A DNA stretch of 21,211 nucleotides from assembly GCF_000372725.1 (NCBI RefSeq), contig NW_005200128.1, forward strand, positions 4,813 to 26,023, written 5' to 3'. The stretch is from Emiliania huxleyi CCMP1516. Taxonomy: Eukaryota > Haptophyta > Isochrysidales > Noelaerhabdaceae. The translations under genes and the position numbers were made by a program. A model generated the notes under the pieces. The model searched no databases. It was not told the DNA's origin and was given only the letters and a program-made list of their open reading frames with translations. Below, piece by piece: positions 7,054-16,111 of this stretch (position 1 is the first letter of the stretch; the number at the start of each line of letters is the position of its first letter).

Positions 7054-10000
7054 TCACTCAATGGTCACAAAGTCGGCGCGGATTTCTTTCGGGGCACTTA
7101 TCGTCGCCCCCTTGTACGTGTCCTGCAAGCGGTACATCTTACACCCGAAGAGGCCGATGGCGACGGCGTCCGAGACGTCGTCCGGGAGGGTGATCCTACG
7201 CCCCGCCTGCGAATGTATAAAGTCCGGCGCAAGGGCCAGGCCGAGGATATTCTCAACGCGGCCCCTCACGACGGACTTGTCTGCCGTCACGCCGCCGGGG
7301 ATCTTGAGCGCCTGGTGCGACGCGGCCTTCCACGAGACGTCCAGCCACGAATGGACAACCTCGGGCGGGTGGGGGACGGAGCTGGCGAACTCCTTGATCA
7401 CGCCGCGGACCTCGTGGTTCACGTTATGTCCCTGCCCCTTCGTGCCGCTCATCGGCCCGCGGAGGTCGCCGTCGGCCGACCGTTTGCGGCTGCTGGACTG
7501 CATGTCGCCGCGCCGCTTGTCGCCGCGGTCGTCGTAGCCCTCCATGAAGACGTACCGCGGCGAACCGGCAAACACCTGCCGAAGCGCACGCCGCAGCGCG
7601 CCAAGCCTCGTGGCACCCAGCTCCTTCTTCTGGTCATTCATGGGCCCCCTCACAAACTTGGTGTCGGTGTTTTTGACGTGCGAGAGGTTGACCCAGCCGA
7701 TCTCGAGCCGCGGGCCGCTGTGCTCAGCCGCGTAGCAACGTGCGAACCCGAGCTTCTCGCTCCCGGGGTCGATTGCGAGCCAGGCGTAGTCATGGTTGGT
7801 GACAGTCACGCCGGAGGAGTTGCCGACCGCGGCGGCGAACAGGTTGGTGGCATTTTGACAGGACGGGGACGCAGAGGAGGGGGGGGGGATGGGTGCCGCA
7901 GAGGAGGAGGGCGAGGGTCCGCTGCATGCCGCCGCCTTCACCTCCGCGGAGTCCCAGAACGCCAAGAGAATTTTTGGGTCCTCCTCGGACAGCCCCAGCG
8001 CCTCGTACTCCCTGTCAACGAAATTCCAGTCACCTTTCACGTTGTAGTGCTCCTGCACCTTCGCGATGCCCTCCGTGATGCGTCCGACGTCTGAGGCGGT
8101 GGTTGGTTAGGGGGGTGGGTGGTCTGAGAGGTGACGGTGGTGGGGGGGGGGGGGGGGGGGCCTGAGTCGAGCTGCGGAACAGGCGATATGCCGCCACTGC
8201 TGCTGCCGCCCCCGACGGAGACTACGATGTCGCGACACTGGTTGTAATCCTGCGTCGATCCACCGCTGTCGTCAAAGGGGGAAGGGGACTGGCTGCGGGA
8301 GCTGTCGTCCGCCTCGGTCGTTTCGCCGCTCGGAGACTGCCGCTGGTGAGCCTGCTGCGCAAGCTGCTGCTGCCACTCCTTGAGGCGCCCCGCCTCTTTC
8401 GCAAGCTGCTGCTGCCACTCCTCGAGGCGCCCCTCTTCTTTCTGGAGGTCTTCCTCCAGGCGGCGGAGACGCGTCGACTCAGCGCTGATCGCCGCAGGGT
8501 TGTGTTGCGGCTTGCTGCTGCGACTGATTGGGGGAGTCTCTGAGCGGCCGAGCAACAACTGGGGCCGCTGGGCTGTGACTGCGTGCGATTGCGCCCTGTC
8601 CGCCCACCAAGATGAGCTGCTGCCCCCTCCTGACTCGAGCGGCCTGTAAAGGGCACGATCGGTGGGAGGAAGCTTGCGTAGCATGAGCTGTCTCTTGACC
8701 GCGTGCACCCCACCTTCTTTCTGCGCGAGCAGAGTCAGCGCCTCTGCCTCGGCGAGCGTCAAGTTCTCCTCGACAATGACAAACGCGTGCGCGTTCATCG
8801 CCGCGAGGAGTGAGTGGTAGGCAGTCTGCTCGACGGGTTGCTTCCGCCAGAGCACCGCGAGCTTGACCGCAACGGTCAGCTCGTCCAACAGGTCCTTCAA
8901 CTTGTTGCCCTGAGGGGTGGGGTTGGGGGCCCCCGACGTCGTGTACATGGCGTAGATGCGGTCCAGGCCGTCCTTAATCTGCTGCGTGGGAGAGGGGAGG
9001 TTGCTCTTCACGTAGTCAAACACGTCGCCGATTGACTCGGCCTTTTTCCTCACCTGAAGCTCCGCCTTGTTCTCCTCCGAACCCTCGGGAAACAGGCCCA
9101 GAGTGGCTGCGGACACCACGTCGGCGCTGTCGTACGTGAGCGACTCCGCCGCGTTGTTGACCGCCGATTTGATCGCGTTGACCACGACGCTGGTGCGGTG
9201 CTCGTCCGCCGCCTCCTTGAGCCTCAAGTTCGCCTCGTTGGCCATCTGGCGCCGGTACTCGTGCTGCGAGACCTTGTTGCACCAGTATGAGTTCGCCATC
9301 TCGCTCTCCTCCCGCGTGTGCAGCCCCACCCGCAGCTGCAAGTAGAGGGTCTCAAACTCGGGCTTGAGGCGCAGCGGGGCGAGGATGTTCCGCAGGATCG
9401 GAATGAGGTCGTGCATGCAGGGCGCCTCGCCCCCGTCGGCGCCGATGGCGATGTGGCCCTCGGAGTCGCGCGGCCGGGCCATGCTGCCCACGATGATGCG
9501 CGTGACCATGCCGTCGACCGTGTCGAGCATCTTGCTGACGCCGTCCGCGACTTTAACGCGCAGTGCTCCACGTTCCTTGAGCTCGTCCCGCTCCTTCTTC
9601 GGCAAATCTGGGGCCTATCATGGGAAACACGCGTTTTTGTTGGCACCGGTCTCCCACTCCTCTCCCGCTTCGACTCTCGGCGGCCTTGGCGTTGGACTTG
9701 TCCGCCTCACCTTCACGGCGCAACGCGTCCGCCTCGCCCCGCGCGATTTCGTACTTGTTCAACTCGCTCCCGAGCTGCGGCAGGTAGTTGTCGTAGAACA
9801 TCTTGCGCATCACAGCCACCTCCTTGACCTTGGACTCGGTCTGGTCGGCGCGCGGGTCGCCCGGGAGGCACGCACCGAGCATGTCGTGATGCGCGGCCTG
9901 CACCTCGGTGTTGGCCATGTAGCCGCTCTGGACGTTGTTAGCGGCCAGGTTCGTCACCGCGTACGCCTTGGTGTGTTGGTCGCCCGACTTGCCGGACTTG

Positions 10001-11114
10001 GCGTCGCGCCCAACGACCAGCCGCGTCAACGACTCCGGGACGTTGACGTCGTTCGAGAGGAGCGAGTGGATCGTGTTGCGCACGTCCTTGACGACCATGT
10101 TTTCGAGCTCCTTGTAGCGGCCCTCCGGGATGAAGCTCTTCGCGTGCGCGTGGTCCAGAAGGGTGCGCAAGTCGTCGCTCTGTTTAATGGGGGGGGGTGG
10201 AGGGTGGAGGGGGTAATGGCGAGAGGAGGTGGGGGGGGGGGGGGGGCTCTGCGCCTCAAACGTGCCAAACTCATAGGGCCGCGTCTGCTTGCCGATCAAG
10301 GGCATGTGCTGGCCCTTCCCGCCGATGCACACGTCCCTCACGCCCGTCTCCGTCTTCTCCTTCTTCGTCACCTCATCGAGCCACGTGTGGACGGACGGCA
10401 GCTCGATCGACTTCTCGAGAAACAGGAGGTTGAGGTAGTGCAGCGCGATGTGGAACTTAGCGCACTTGGTCAAGTCCTTGTGATCGCCCACCTCCTTGAT
10501 GTAGGTCTGCGAGCCGTGGGCCTTGAGAAAGGTCGTGATGGTCCAGTAGTACGGGGACCGCTTGTTCTCGATGTACGTCGGGTTGCCGGAGGCGTGGTCG
10601 GCCTGCCGCTCCTGGACGCCGCCCCACACCGGGTCCTGGACATTGGTGTTTCGCAGGCCCAGGGCGCGGTAGAGGTTGAGCTGCGCAACGACGCGGATGC
10701 CCTTGGACTTGGCCATGTCGTAGCCGGCGAGCACGATGCCGGTGAAGTCGTCGTGCTTGAGGACGAGATTGCGTCCCTCCTCGTAGGCGGTGCCGTTCCG
10801 CACCCGCTCCAGCATCTGGACGAAGGAGATCTTGAGGAGGAGGTTGCTGCGCGGCTTGATATCCGTGACGAGCTTGTCCGTGCAGTTGCACTTGTTAAAA
10901 TGCTTCTTCAGCACGTCGCGGAAGAAGCTGAGGTTTTGGGAGGAAAGGATGAGAGAAGTGGATAGGGAGGGGAGGTCTGAGGGATGGGCGTCACGTACGC
11001 GTCAATCGCAATGACCTGGTTCGGGCAGATGTCGCGGGTCTTGTCGATCTGCATCGTCCCGCAGATGACGTCGTAGACGTCGCTCATGTAGTCGGTCACT
11101 GACTTCTCATCCAT
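7054..11114 (-). CDS. Large multi-exon protein ending in a RuvC-type nuclease (resolvase-like) domain
   Basis: I reconstruct four exons: 11114-10999, 10927-9675, 9607-8162 and 8090-7054, about 1,283 residues. The introns are 71 nt (GTACGT...CTCAG), 67 nt (GTCGAA...CCCAG) and 71 nt (GC donor followed by a C tract, ending CCTCAG after a CTAAC branch-like site). All three joins keep the frame. The last exon carries AIDPGSEKLGFA (D near residue 1046), FMEGY (E about 76 residues later) and LPDDVSDAVAIG, whose DxxD is about 121 further on. This is the D-E-DxxD set of RuvC Holliday-junction resolvases. There is no zinc finger between the motifs, which argues against TnpB or Fanzor. The first roughly 940 residues are unrecognised; they include a 15-residue duplicated coiled-coil unit (EWQQQLA) near residues 830-870. 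A further in-frame 75-nt C-rich stretch at 10254-10180 may also be an intron. Two adjacent genes instead of one remain possible. Confidence 0.65.
8091..8161 (-). other. Intron 3 of the RuvC-type gene with a GC donor and long C tract
   Basis: The intron starts GCCCCC with 19 consecutive C on the coding strand (8160-8142), contains CTAACC and ends CCTCAG. No GT donor restores the frame between the upstream frame and the RuvC frame, whereas this GC-AG join does (phase 1). The RuvC frame has no ATG of its own between its upstream stop and the domain. Confidence 0.55.
10928..10998 (-). other. Intron 1 of the RuvC-type gene
   Basis: The 71-nt intron starts GTACGT and ends CCTCAG in phase 2. Removing it joins IDA to FFRDVLKK, while reading through meets a stop. 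Confidence 0.65.
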
Positions 11115-11182
11115 CGTGGTACACTGTAGGAGGTGGGATGAGGGGGCGGGCGTGAGAGCACGTCGTCGACTACTCCAGTCGG

Positions 11183-11341
11183 CTACTGCTGCTGTTTGCG
11201 TGCCTCCTTCTCGTCGATGTAGCTGCAGAAGTGCCTGCGCGGGTCGCTGCCACCGAGCAGCTCCTTCATGTACCGCTCCCCTGCTCTCACGTTCTGCAGC
11301 GTCGACTCACTCTCACCGGGCGCGCGCGTCACACGTGCGGT
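11183..11341 (-). CDS. Possible terminal exon of an unresolved minus-strand gene
   Basis: After a possible acceptor (GTGTCAG, ending at 11342) the frame reads about 52 residues to the stop at 11183. It includes a protein-like stretch (RYMKELLGGSDPRR and YIDEKEARKQQQ). The frame stays open upstream to an ATG at 12331, but that part is dominated by Pro/Ser/Arg from C-rich DNA and I do not accept it as one exon. A short upstream exon near 11480-11590 is conceivable. Function unknown. Its stop lies 69 nt before the start of the RuvC-type gene. Confidence 0.25.
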   Translation of the reverse strand, partial: TARVTRAPGESESTLQNVRAGERYMKELLGGSDPRRHFCSYIDEKEARKQQQ

Positions 11342-12340
11342 CGCCTGACACGCGACGCGGTTGTGTGTGGCAAAAGAGCGAGGGAGTGGCCGAGGGAGTT
11401 TGCTGTCAGTCGCGTGTGGCGTATGTGAGAGGGAGGTAGAGGGGGTGGGGGGGGGGGGGGGGGGGGCGTGGCTATGGGGACTGAGAGTCAAAACGTGCCG
11501 GCGCCACGGCGACACTGTGACGCGCCGCGCTGTTGGGAGCTGAGAACTGGGGCAGGCTGGCGCCGTCCGTGCGAGGGTAAGAGCGCTTGGAAGGAGAGAG
11601 AAGAGAGGATGAAGGCGGAGGAGGGAGAGGAGGGAGTGAGGGATGAGGCAAGCGCAGCGCTGGAGCGGCGCGCGGCTGGGGCGGCGCGCGCCGCAGCGAT
11701 GGGGGCGGAGAGCCGGGGTGGAGGCTGTGTGGGGGTGTGGGAGGGCGTCGGTGAGCGCTCTGGAGTGTGCCGCGCGCCATGGCGCGTCGACGGAGGGCTG
11801 GCGGAGGGCGGACGGGGCGGACTGGCGCGTGGGCGGCCGGACTCGGAGTCTGGAGCCACGTTTCGGAGGCGGCCCCCCCCCAAGTGGCGGTGGCCGGCAA
11901 ACGGCAAAGAATTCCGCGTATGGTGTGCTGTCATGAGGCGGGATCGGCGAGAGACTGCGAAGAGAGATATCGAAGAGAGATAGTAAGTGAGGCAGCCGCA
12001 CACCTTCCTTCCCGTGACATCCCTGTGTGTGTTGTCTTGACGGCGTGCCGTCCTCCCACATCCCTCCTTTGGGGAGGGAGAGAGAGAGAGAGAGATCCCA
12101 AGGGGGGGAGCTGATCCCACTCGGTAACCAACTCTCAGGGGCAGTAGGTGGGCGGGCTTCAAGCGCGCTCATCTCGAACGACAAGGCGTCGCTACGCGCG
12201 GTCTTCCGCGGGGGGAGCTTCGTCGACGGGTGCGGGAGCGCAGCGCAGACAGTGCTGCGGCGATGCCTCCGGCTGTTTGCGGCGGGCGGCTTGCTGCTCG
12301 CGGCGATGGCGAAAAACTCGTCTCGTGGCACACCAAGGGC
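11342..12340. other. Low-complexity region without a confident gene
   Basis: It contains a run of 20 G at 11447-11466, purine-rich stretches (GGAGGA) and a (GA)n microsatellite near 12071-12096. Frames on both strands are open only because of skewed composition. The segment 12150-12331 on the minus strand (beginning MPRDEFFAIAASS) could be a first exon, but no downstream splice partner can be fixed. Confidence 0.5.
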
Positions 12341-13084
12341 TTATGCTCTGTCGAGACGTGAGGCGTGTGCGCCCAGGAGGGGAGGGCGCATGCGTAACGA
12401 CGCTGCTAGAGATGCCTTTCGGGGCCCAGAGATAAAACTTCTGATGCCATGCGTGACCTAGTAGTGTCCCCAGCTATGGGCGTGTCCACGTTGGAGCCAG
12501 GTGTGGTGTGGACGCGAGAATAGCTCCGCCGTTCATGGAGGCAACCGATGCGAGTCGACTGGTGTGTGTCGTCGTGGTTTCGTATCAAGAATTCTCTCTC
12601 TCTTTGGGGAGGGGTGTTGTTTCTTTCTTTTCACGCCTCGCACGAGAGAAAAGAATTTGGGCCTCTCTCACACAGCAGACAGACTCGACCCCTGTCAGTG
12701 TGCCTGTGGTAGCGAGAGACTGCCAGTGAGAAGCTGGAGGCAGCAGGTTGCAGGTCGCTATAGATTGAGATGAGACCGCCAGAGTCAGTGGGAGTTGGGA
12801 GTCCACCGAGCACCGCGCTGCGAGCCTGTCGTGTCCCTTGTCAGGAGCATCGGAGAACCCCCTGTGCCCCTGATCGACCTTCCAAAATCCTGCTCGTGCA
12901 GGTGGGGACCCTGTCCTCCTCCCATTCCTCGTTAGGTTTTGTGTTTTCTTTCTTTCTTCAGGCTCGACACAGCTCACAGGTGCGGACTGGCGCGTGCTAG
13001 CACTAAAACATTTTAACCACCGGAGCCGCCTAACCGACTGCGGTAAGAATGGGGAACATTCCACGACAAGAGTGGGGTGCTAAC
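12341..13084. other. Intergenic region holding one dispersed repeat copy
   Basis: No gene is supported. A roughly 100-bp sequence at 12860-12963 recurs at 19667-19765. The remaining bases show no domain-bearing frame on either strand. Confidence 0.55.
12860..12963 (+). repeat. Dispersed intron-like repeat, copy 1
   Basis: It shares a 20-base core, CCAAAATCCTGCTCGTGCAG, with the copy at 19667-19765. This is followed by GTGGGGACCCTGTCCTC, a variable stretch, a T/C-rich tract (TTTCTTTCTTTCTTCAG) and GCT. GTGCAG|GTGGGG at one end and TTCAG|GCT at the other look like a 5' and a 3' splice site enclosing about 60 nt. Confidence 0.75.
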
Positions 13085-13139
13085 ATTCTTTTCGCGCGCC
13101 AGTCCCGTGCCCAGTGTCGTGTGGTAAAATTCTTTTCGT
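13085..13139 (+). repeat. Promoter-proximal repeat, copy A
   Basis: The core GCGCGCCAGTCCCGTGCCCA is flanked on both sides by ATTCTTTTCG. Copies B (13336-13403) and C (inverted, 18101-18176) share this layout. Confidence 0.8.
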
Positions 13140-13192
13140 CTCCCGCTTTTCGACCCTGTTTTTTTCTTCTATCGCAGCGCACTCGCATCTGT

Positions 13193-13269
13193 GAGCCTAG
13201 CGCAGCGCGAACTCGCCGTCTGGGCCTAGCGCAGCGCGAACTCGCTCTGAGCCTAGCGCAGCGCCTCGG
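13193..13269 (+). repeat. Short tandem repeat, three units
   Basis: CCTAGCGCAGCGCGAACTCGC-type units occur at about 13197, 13225 and 13252, the last truncated. A weaker copy precedes them at about 13171. They lie between promoter-proximal repeat copies A and B. Confidence 0.75.
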
Positions 13270-13335
13270 AAAACACCATTTTGGCTCGCCAACAAGCCCT
13301 CCGCGCCCCCACACCGTTAGGATAATGGCGTTGGC

Positions 13336-13403
13336 AAAATTCTTTTGCGTGTTAGTGCCAGTGCGCGCCAGTCCCGTGCCCAGGGTTGTAAAATTCTTTT
13401 GCG
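13336..13403 (+). repeat. Promoter-proximal repeat, copy B, in front of the FHA-methyltransferase gene
   Basis: The layout is AAAATTCTTTTGCGTG, then TGCCAGTGCGCGCCAGTC and CCGTGCCCAG, then AAAATTCTTTTGCG. It ends 33 nt before the ATG at 13437 and has the same orientation relative to the gene as copy C has to its own gene. Confidence 0.8.
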
Positions 13404-13436
13404 TTTTCCCTCGTTGTAACACTCGTTGGAAGCGAC

Positions 13437-15595
13437 ATGCGTCTGCCGCACCTCGAGCAGCTTCAGCCTCCGCCTCCGCCAACTGGGAGGAGGCTGCCGC
13501 TCCTCGACGGCACGCCGTTTCGAATCGGCCGCAATGCCGACTCGGAAGCAGTCGTTCACGGCGAGTTCATCAGCCGCGATCACGCGAGCCTCCGCAAGTC
13601 GGACTCCGGCGGCTGGGTGCTCCGTGATCTGTCTCGCAACGGCGTCTTCATCGCGGGTTCGCTGCGGCTGAAGCCGAACCAGGACCACACCCTCACCGAC
13701 GGCGACGAGATCCGACTCGGTGGACCTGGAGCCGATGCGGAGGCCATCTTCCGTTTTGTGCATCCGTCCAGTGGCTCGCCCGCACTTGCCGGCGGCGTGG
13801 GCGCCGGAGATGTCGGCACCAGTGGCGGCACCAGTGGCGAGGCGGGCGGCGGCACAGGCGGCACCGGTGGCGAGGAGGAGGCGGGCGGCGAGGAGATGGA
13901 GGCGGCTGGCGAGCAGACGGAGGCGGGTGGAGAGAGGGACGGCGAGGCGGAGGCGGCGGAAGAGAGCGAGGAGGAGTGCACGCAGGAGGACCCGGAGCTG
14001 ATGCACTGCCTCGCCGCCGCCGCCGCCGCCGCCGCTGGTGCAGCTCCAGCCTCCTCTGCCGCATCTGACGACCTCGACGACGAGACTGCTCCGGGCCTGG
14101 CTTCCGTCATGCCCTTCTCTCTCTCGAACGCCGAGTTCGTGGAGGCTGCCCGGGGCGTGTGCGCCGCTGAGGCTGCCGCTGCGGCGGCGGCGGCGGCGGA
14201 GGAGGAGGAGCGAGCGGCCAGCAAGCCGGTCGCGGCGGCGGCGGCCGTCTCGGGGACGGGCGGCGCTGGTGCGGCTCCGGCCGCAAAGCGCGCGCGCATC
14301 GACTGCTTTTACCCCGACGCAGGGGCGGCGGCGCGAGACGCGACGGGAGCGCCGGCGCCAGGCTCGCCGGTGGGCGGCAGCAGCACGGGCCAGTCAGGCG
14401 CAGCTGCGGCGGCGCCGTCTGCGGGCGGGGGCTCGTCGCGGTCGCACGGGGGCGGCGTGGCGGCAGCGGGGTCGGGTGCCGGGGCGGGCCGGCTGCACGG
14501 CTTCTCTCGCAAGCCGTCGCAGGAGGCCAGGGCGTTGGCCGAGGCGGACGCCGTCCGCCCGGACGGGCAGGGCGAGCTGGGCCACAGGTTTGGCGCTCCG
14601 CCCTTCTCCGTGCTCAACAGCCAGAGGGGGTACTGGAAGGAGCGGAGGCACTTCTGGGAGGGGACGTACAACGTGCACTCCGAGGAGGGCCGCGGCGACA
14701 ACCTCATCGGCTACAAGGGCCTCGGAGGCGAGGGGGCGAGGGGCACGTCCGTCTTCTGCCCCGTCCTCTCGGAGCTCTGCTGCCGCTGGTGCCCGCCCCC
14801 TCCCGCCCCTCCCGCCGCACCGGGCACGCCCTCCACTTGGACACGTCCCTCGACACGCCCCGCGCCTCGCCCCCCGCCCCCCCCCCACCCTTCAGGTGGT
14901 GCCCCGCCGGAGGGACTGTGCTCGACCCGTTCGCCGGAGGGTCTGTGCGCGGCGTGGTCGCCGGCTGGCTCGGCCTGCGGTACGTCGGCCTCGAGCTGCG
15001 GCGCGAGCAGATCGCGAGGAACCGCGAGCAGGCGGCGCGCGCCGGCGCGGTCGCGGGGTCGAGCGGCCACCGCTGGCGGCCTCCGGAGTGGGTGGAGGCG
15101 GACGCGCGAGAGCTCGCCGATGGCGACGGCCCCGCGGGCGCGCCTCGGCAGGCCGACTTTGTCTTTTCGTGCCCGCCGTACTTTGACCTCGAGCAGTACT
15201 CGGACGACCCCCGCGACCTGTCGAGGGCGCACAGCTACGCCACCTTCCTCGCCGCCTACGAGGCGATCATCGCCGCCGCCGCGCACCGCCTCAAGCCTCG
15301 CCGCTTCGCCTGCTTCGTCGTCGGCGAGATCCGCGATGGCGACGGCTTCATGCGCAACTTTGTGGGCGACACCGTCTCCGCCTTCCAAAAGGCGGGCTGC
15401 CGGCTGTACAACTCGTGCGTGATGCTGCTCCCCTTCAACACGCTGCCCGTGCGGGCCGGCAAAGCGATGGCCTCCTCCGCCAAGCTGGGCATGTGCCACC
15501 AGCACGTGCTCGTCTTCTACAACGGCCGCAACCCCGCGGCGGAGGTCAAGGGTCTCAACCTCGCAAACATGACGCGCCCGCTCGAGTGGGAGTGA
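13437..15595 (+). CDS. FHA domain fused to a phage-type DNA amino-methyltransferase
   Basis: Exons 13437-14788 and 14896-15595 give 683 residues. An FHA domain lies at about 18-105, with G31-R32, S46xxH49 and N68-G69, the residues that contact phosphothreonine in this family. A Gly/Ala/Glu low-complexity linker follows (about 110-380). From about 386 the sequence matches the phage DNA modification methylase family: GAPPFSVLN, a Trp/Arg-rich stretch, TSVFCPVLSEL, SAM motif I DPFAGGSVRG (461-470) and catalytic SCPPY (542-546), followed by a YSDDPRDLS segment. This motif set belongs to N6-adenine or N4-cytosine methylases; the base cannot be told from sequence. The intron splits the conserved RWWCPAGG stretch exactly, confirming the join. 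The FHA fusion suggests recruitment to phosphorylated chromatin or repair proteins, which is inference. The methylase part was probably acquired from a phage or bacterium. Confidence 0.85.
14789..14895 (+). other. Intron in the FHA-methyltransferase gene
   Basis: The 107-nt C-rich intron begins GTGCCC and ends CCCTTCAG (phase 2). Its removal restores RWWCPAGGTVLDPFAGG across the join. Without splicing, the upstream frame loses the methylase motifs. Confidence 0.85.
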
Positions 15596-16111
15596 GAGGT
15601 GTGCCGGCCGGGCAGGGATGGGCGCCTTACTCTGACTGGGTCTGGGATTCTGTGGCGCGCAACACTGAGTTACTTTTTACGGACATGCACATGTGTCCAT
15701 GGTGCTTGGTGGTCCGATGTGACATGACCCGACCGCGGAGACGCACGTGAGACCGCGAGACGTCGTCTGGCAGCCGCCCATGATACAGCCGCCCCCCGCG
15801 CAGCCCGGGTCCGCAGGTCTTGCGAGGACCGAGAGGTCTCACTGATCACAGATTAGATAATATATCCAGGCGAGCGGGCGAGCTCTACGCGGGCTACGCA
15901 CGCGCGTGTGTGAGTGTGTGCGCTCTATATTGTTTTTCCGAAGTCAAAATTATCACGCGCAAGTTTGAGCGATGACGGCGGGTTTGAGAACAAAAAATCC
16001 GCGCGGGGATGTGTCGACTATTCAGTCTCAGCTCTAGTCTACAGGAGGGGGCGGGGGGTCCGAAGGTCGACGACGCGGCAGAGAGCATCTCTAGGTCCTA
16101 CACCTGCAGTG
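15596..16111. other. Convergent intergenic region without features
   Basis: This is the gap between the 3' ends of the FHA-methyltransferase and ankyrin-hydroxylase genes. A short AT-rich stretch (about 15850-15870) and a GTGTGAGTGTGTG run near 15907 are present. No protein or RNA gene is seen. Confidence 0.6.

Noticed and set aside
7054..8090. RuvC domain as part of a TnpB/Fanzor or Cas12-type nuclease
   Set aside because: There is no zinc finger between the Glu and the last Asp motifs, and the DxxD ending matches resolvases instead. No guide-RNA-like repeat or CRISPR array is visible nearby.
11342..12331. A single 382-residue minus-strand frame
   Set aside because: It crosses a 20-base homopolymer and a GA microsatellite, is dominated by Pro/Ser/Arg, and has no recognisable domain. 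Only its last 52 or so residues look protein-like.
13317..15505. Large minus-strand frames opposite the FHA-methyltransferase
   Set aside because: They are low-complexity Ala/Pro/Arg translations of the antisense strand, and the plus strand carries clear domain motifs.
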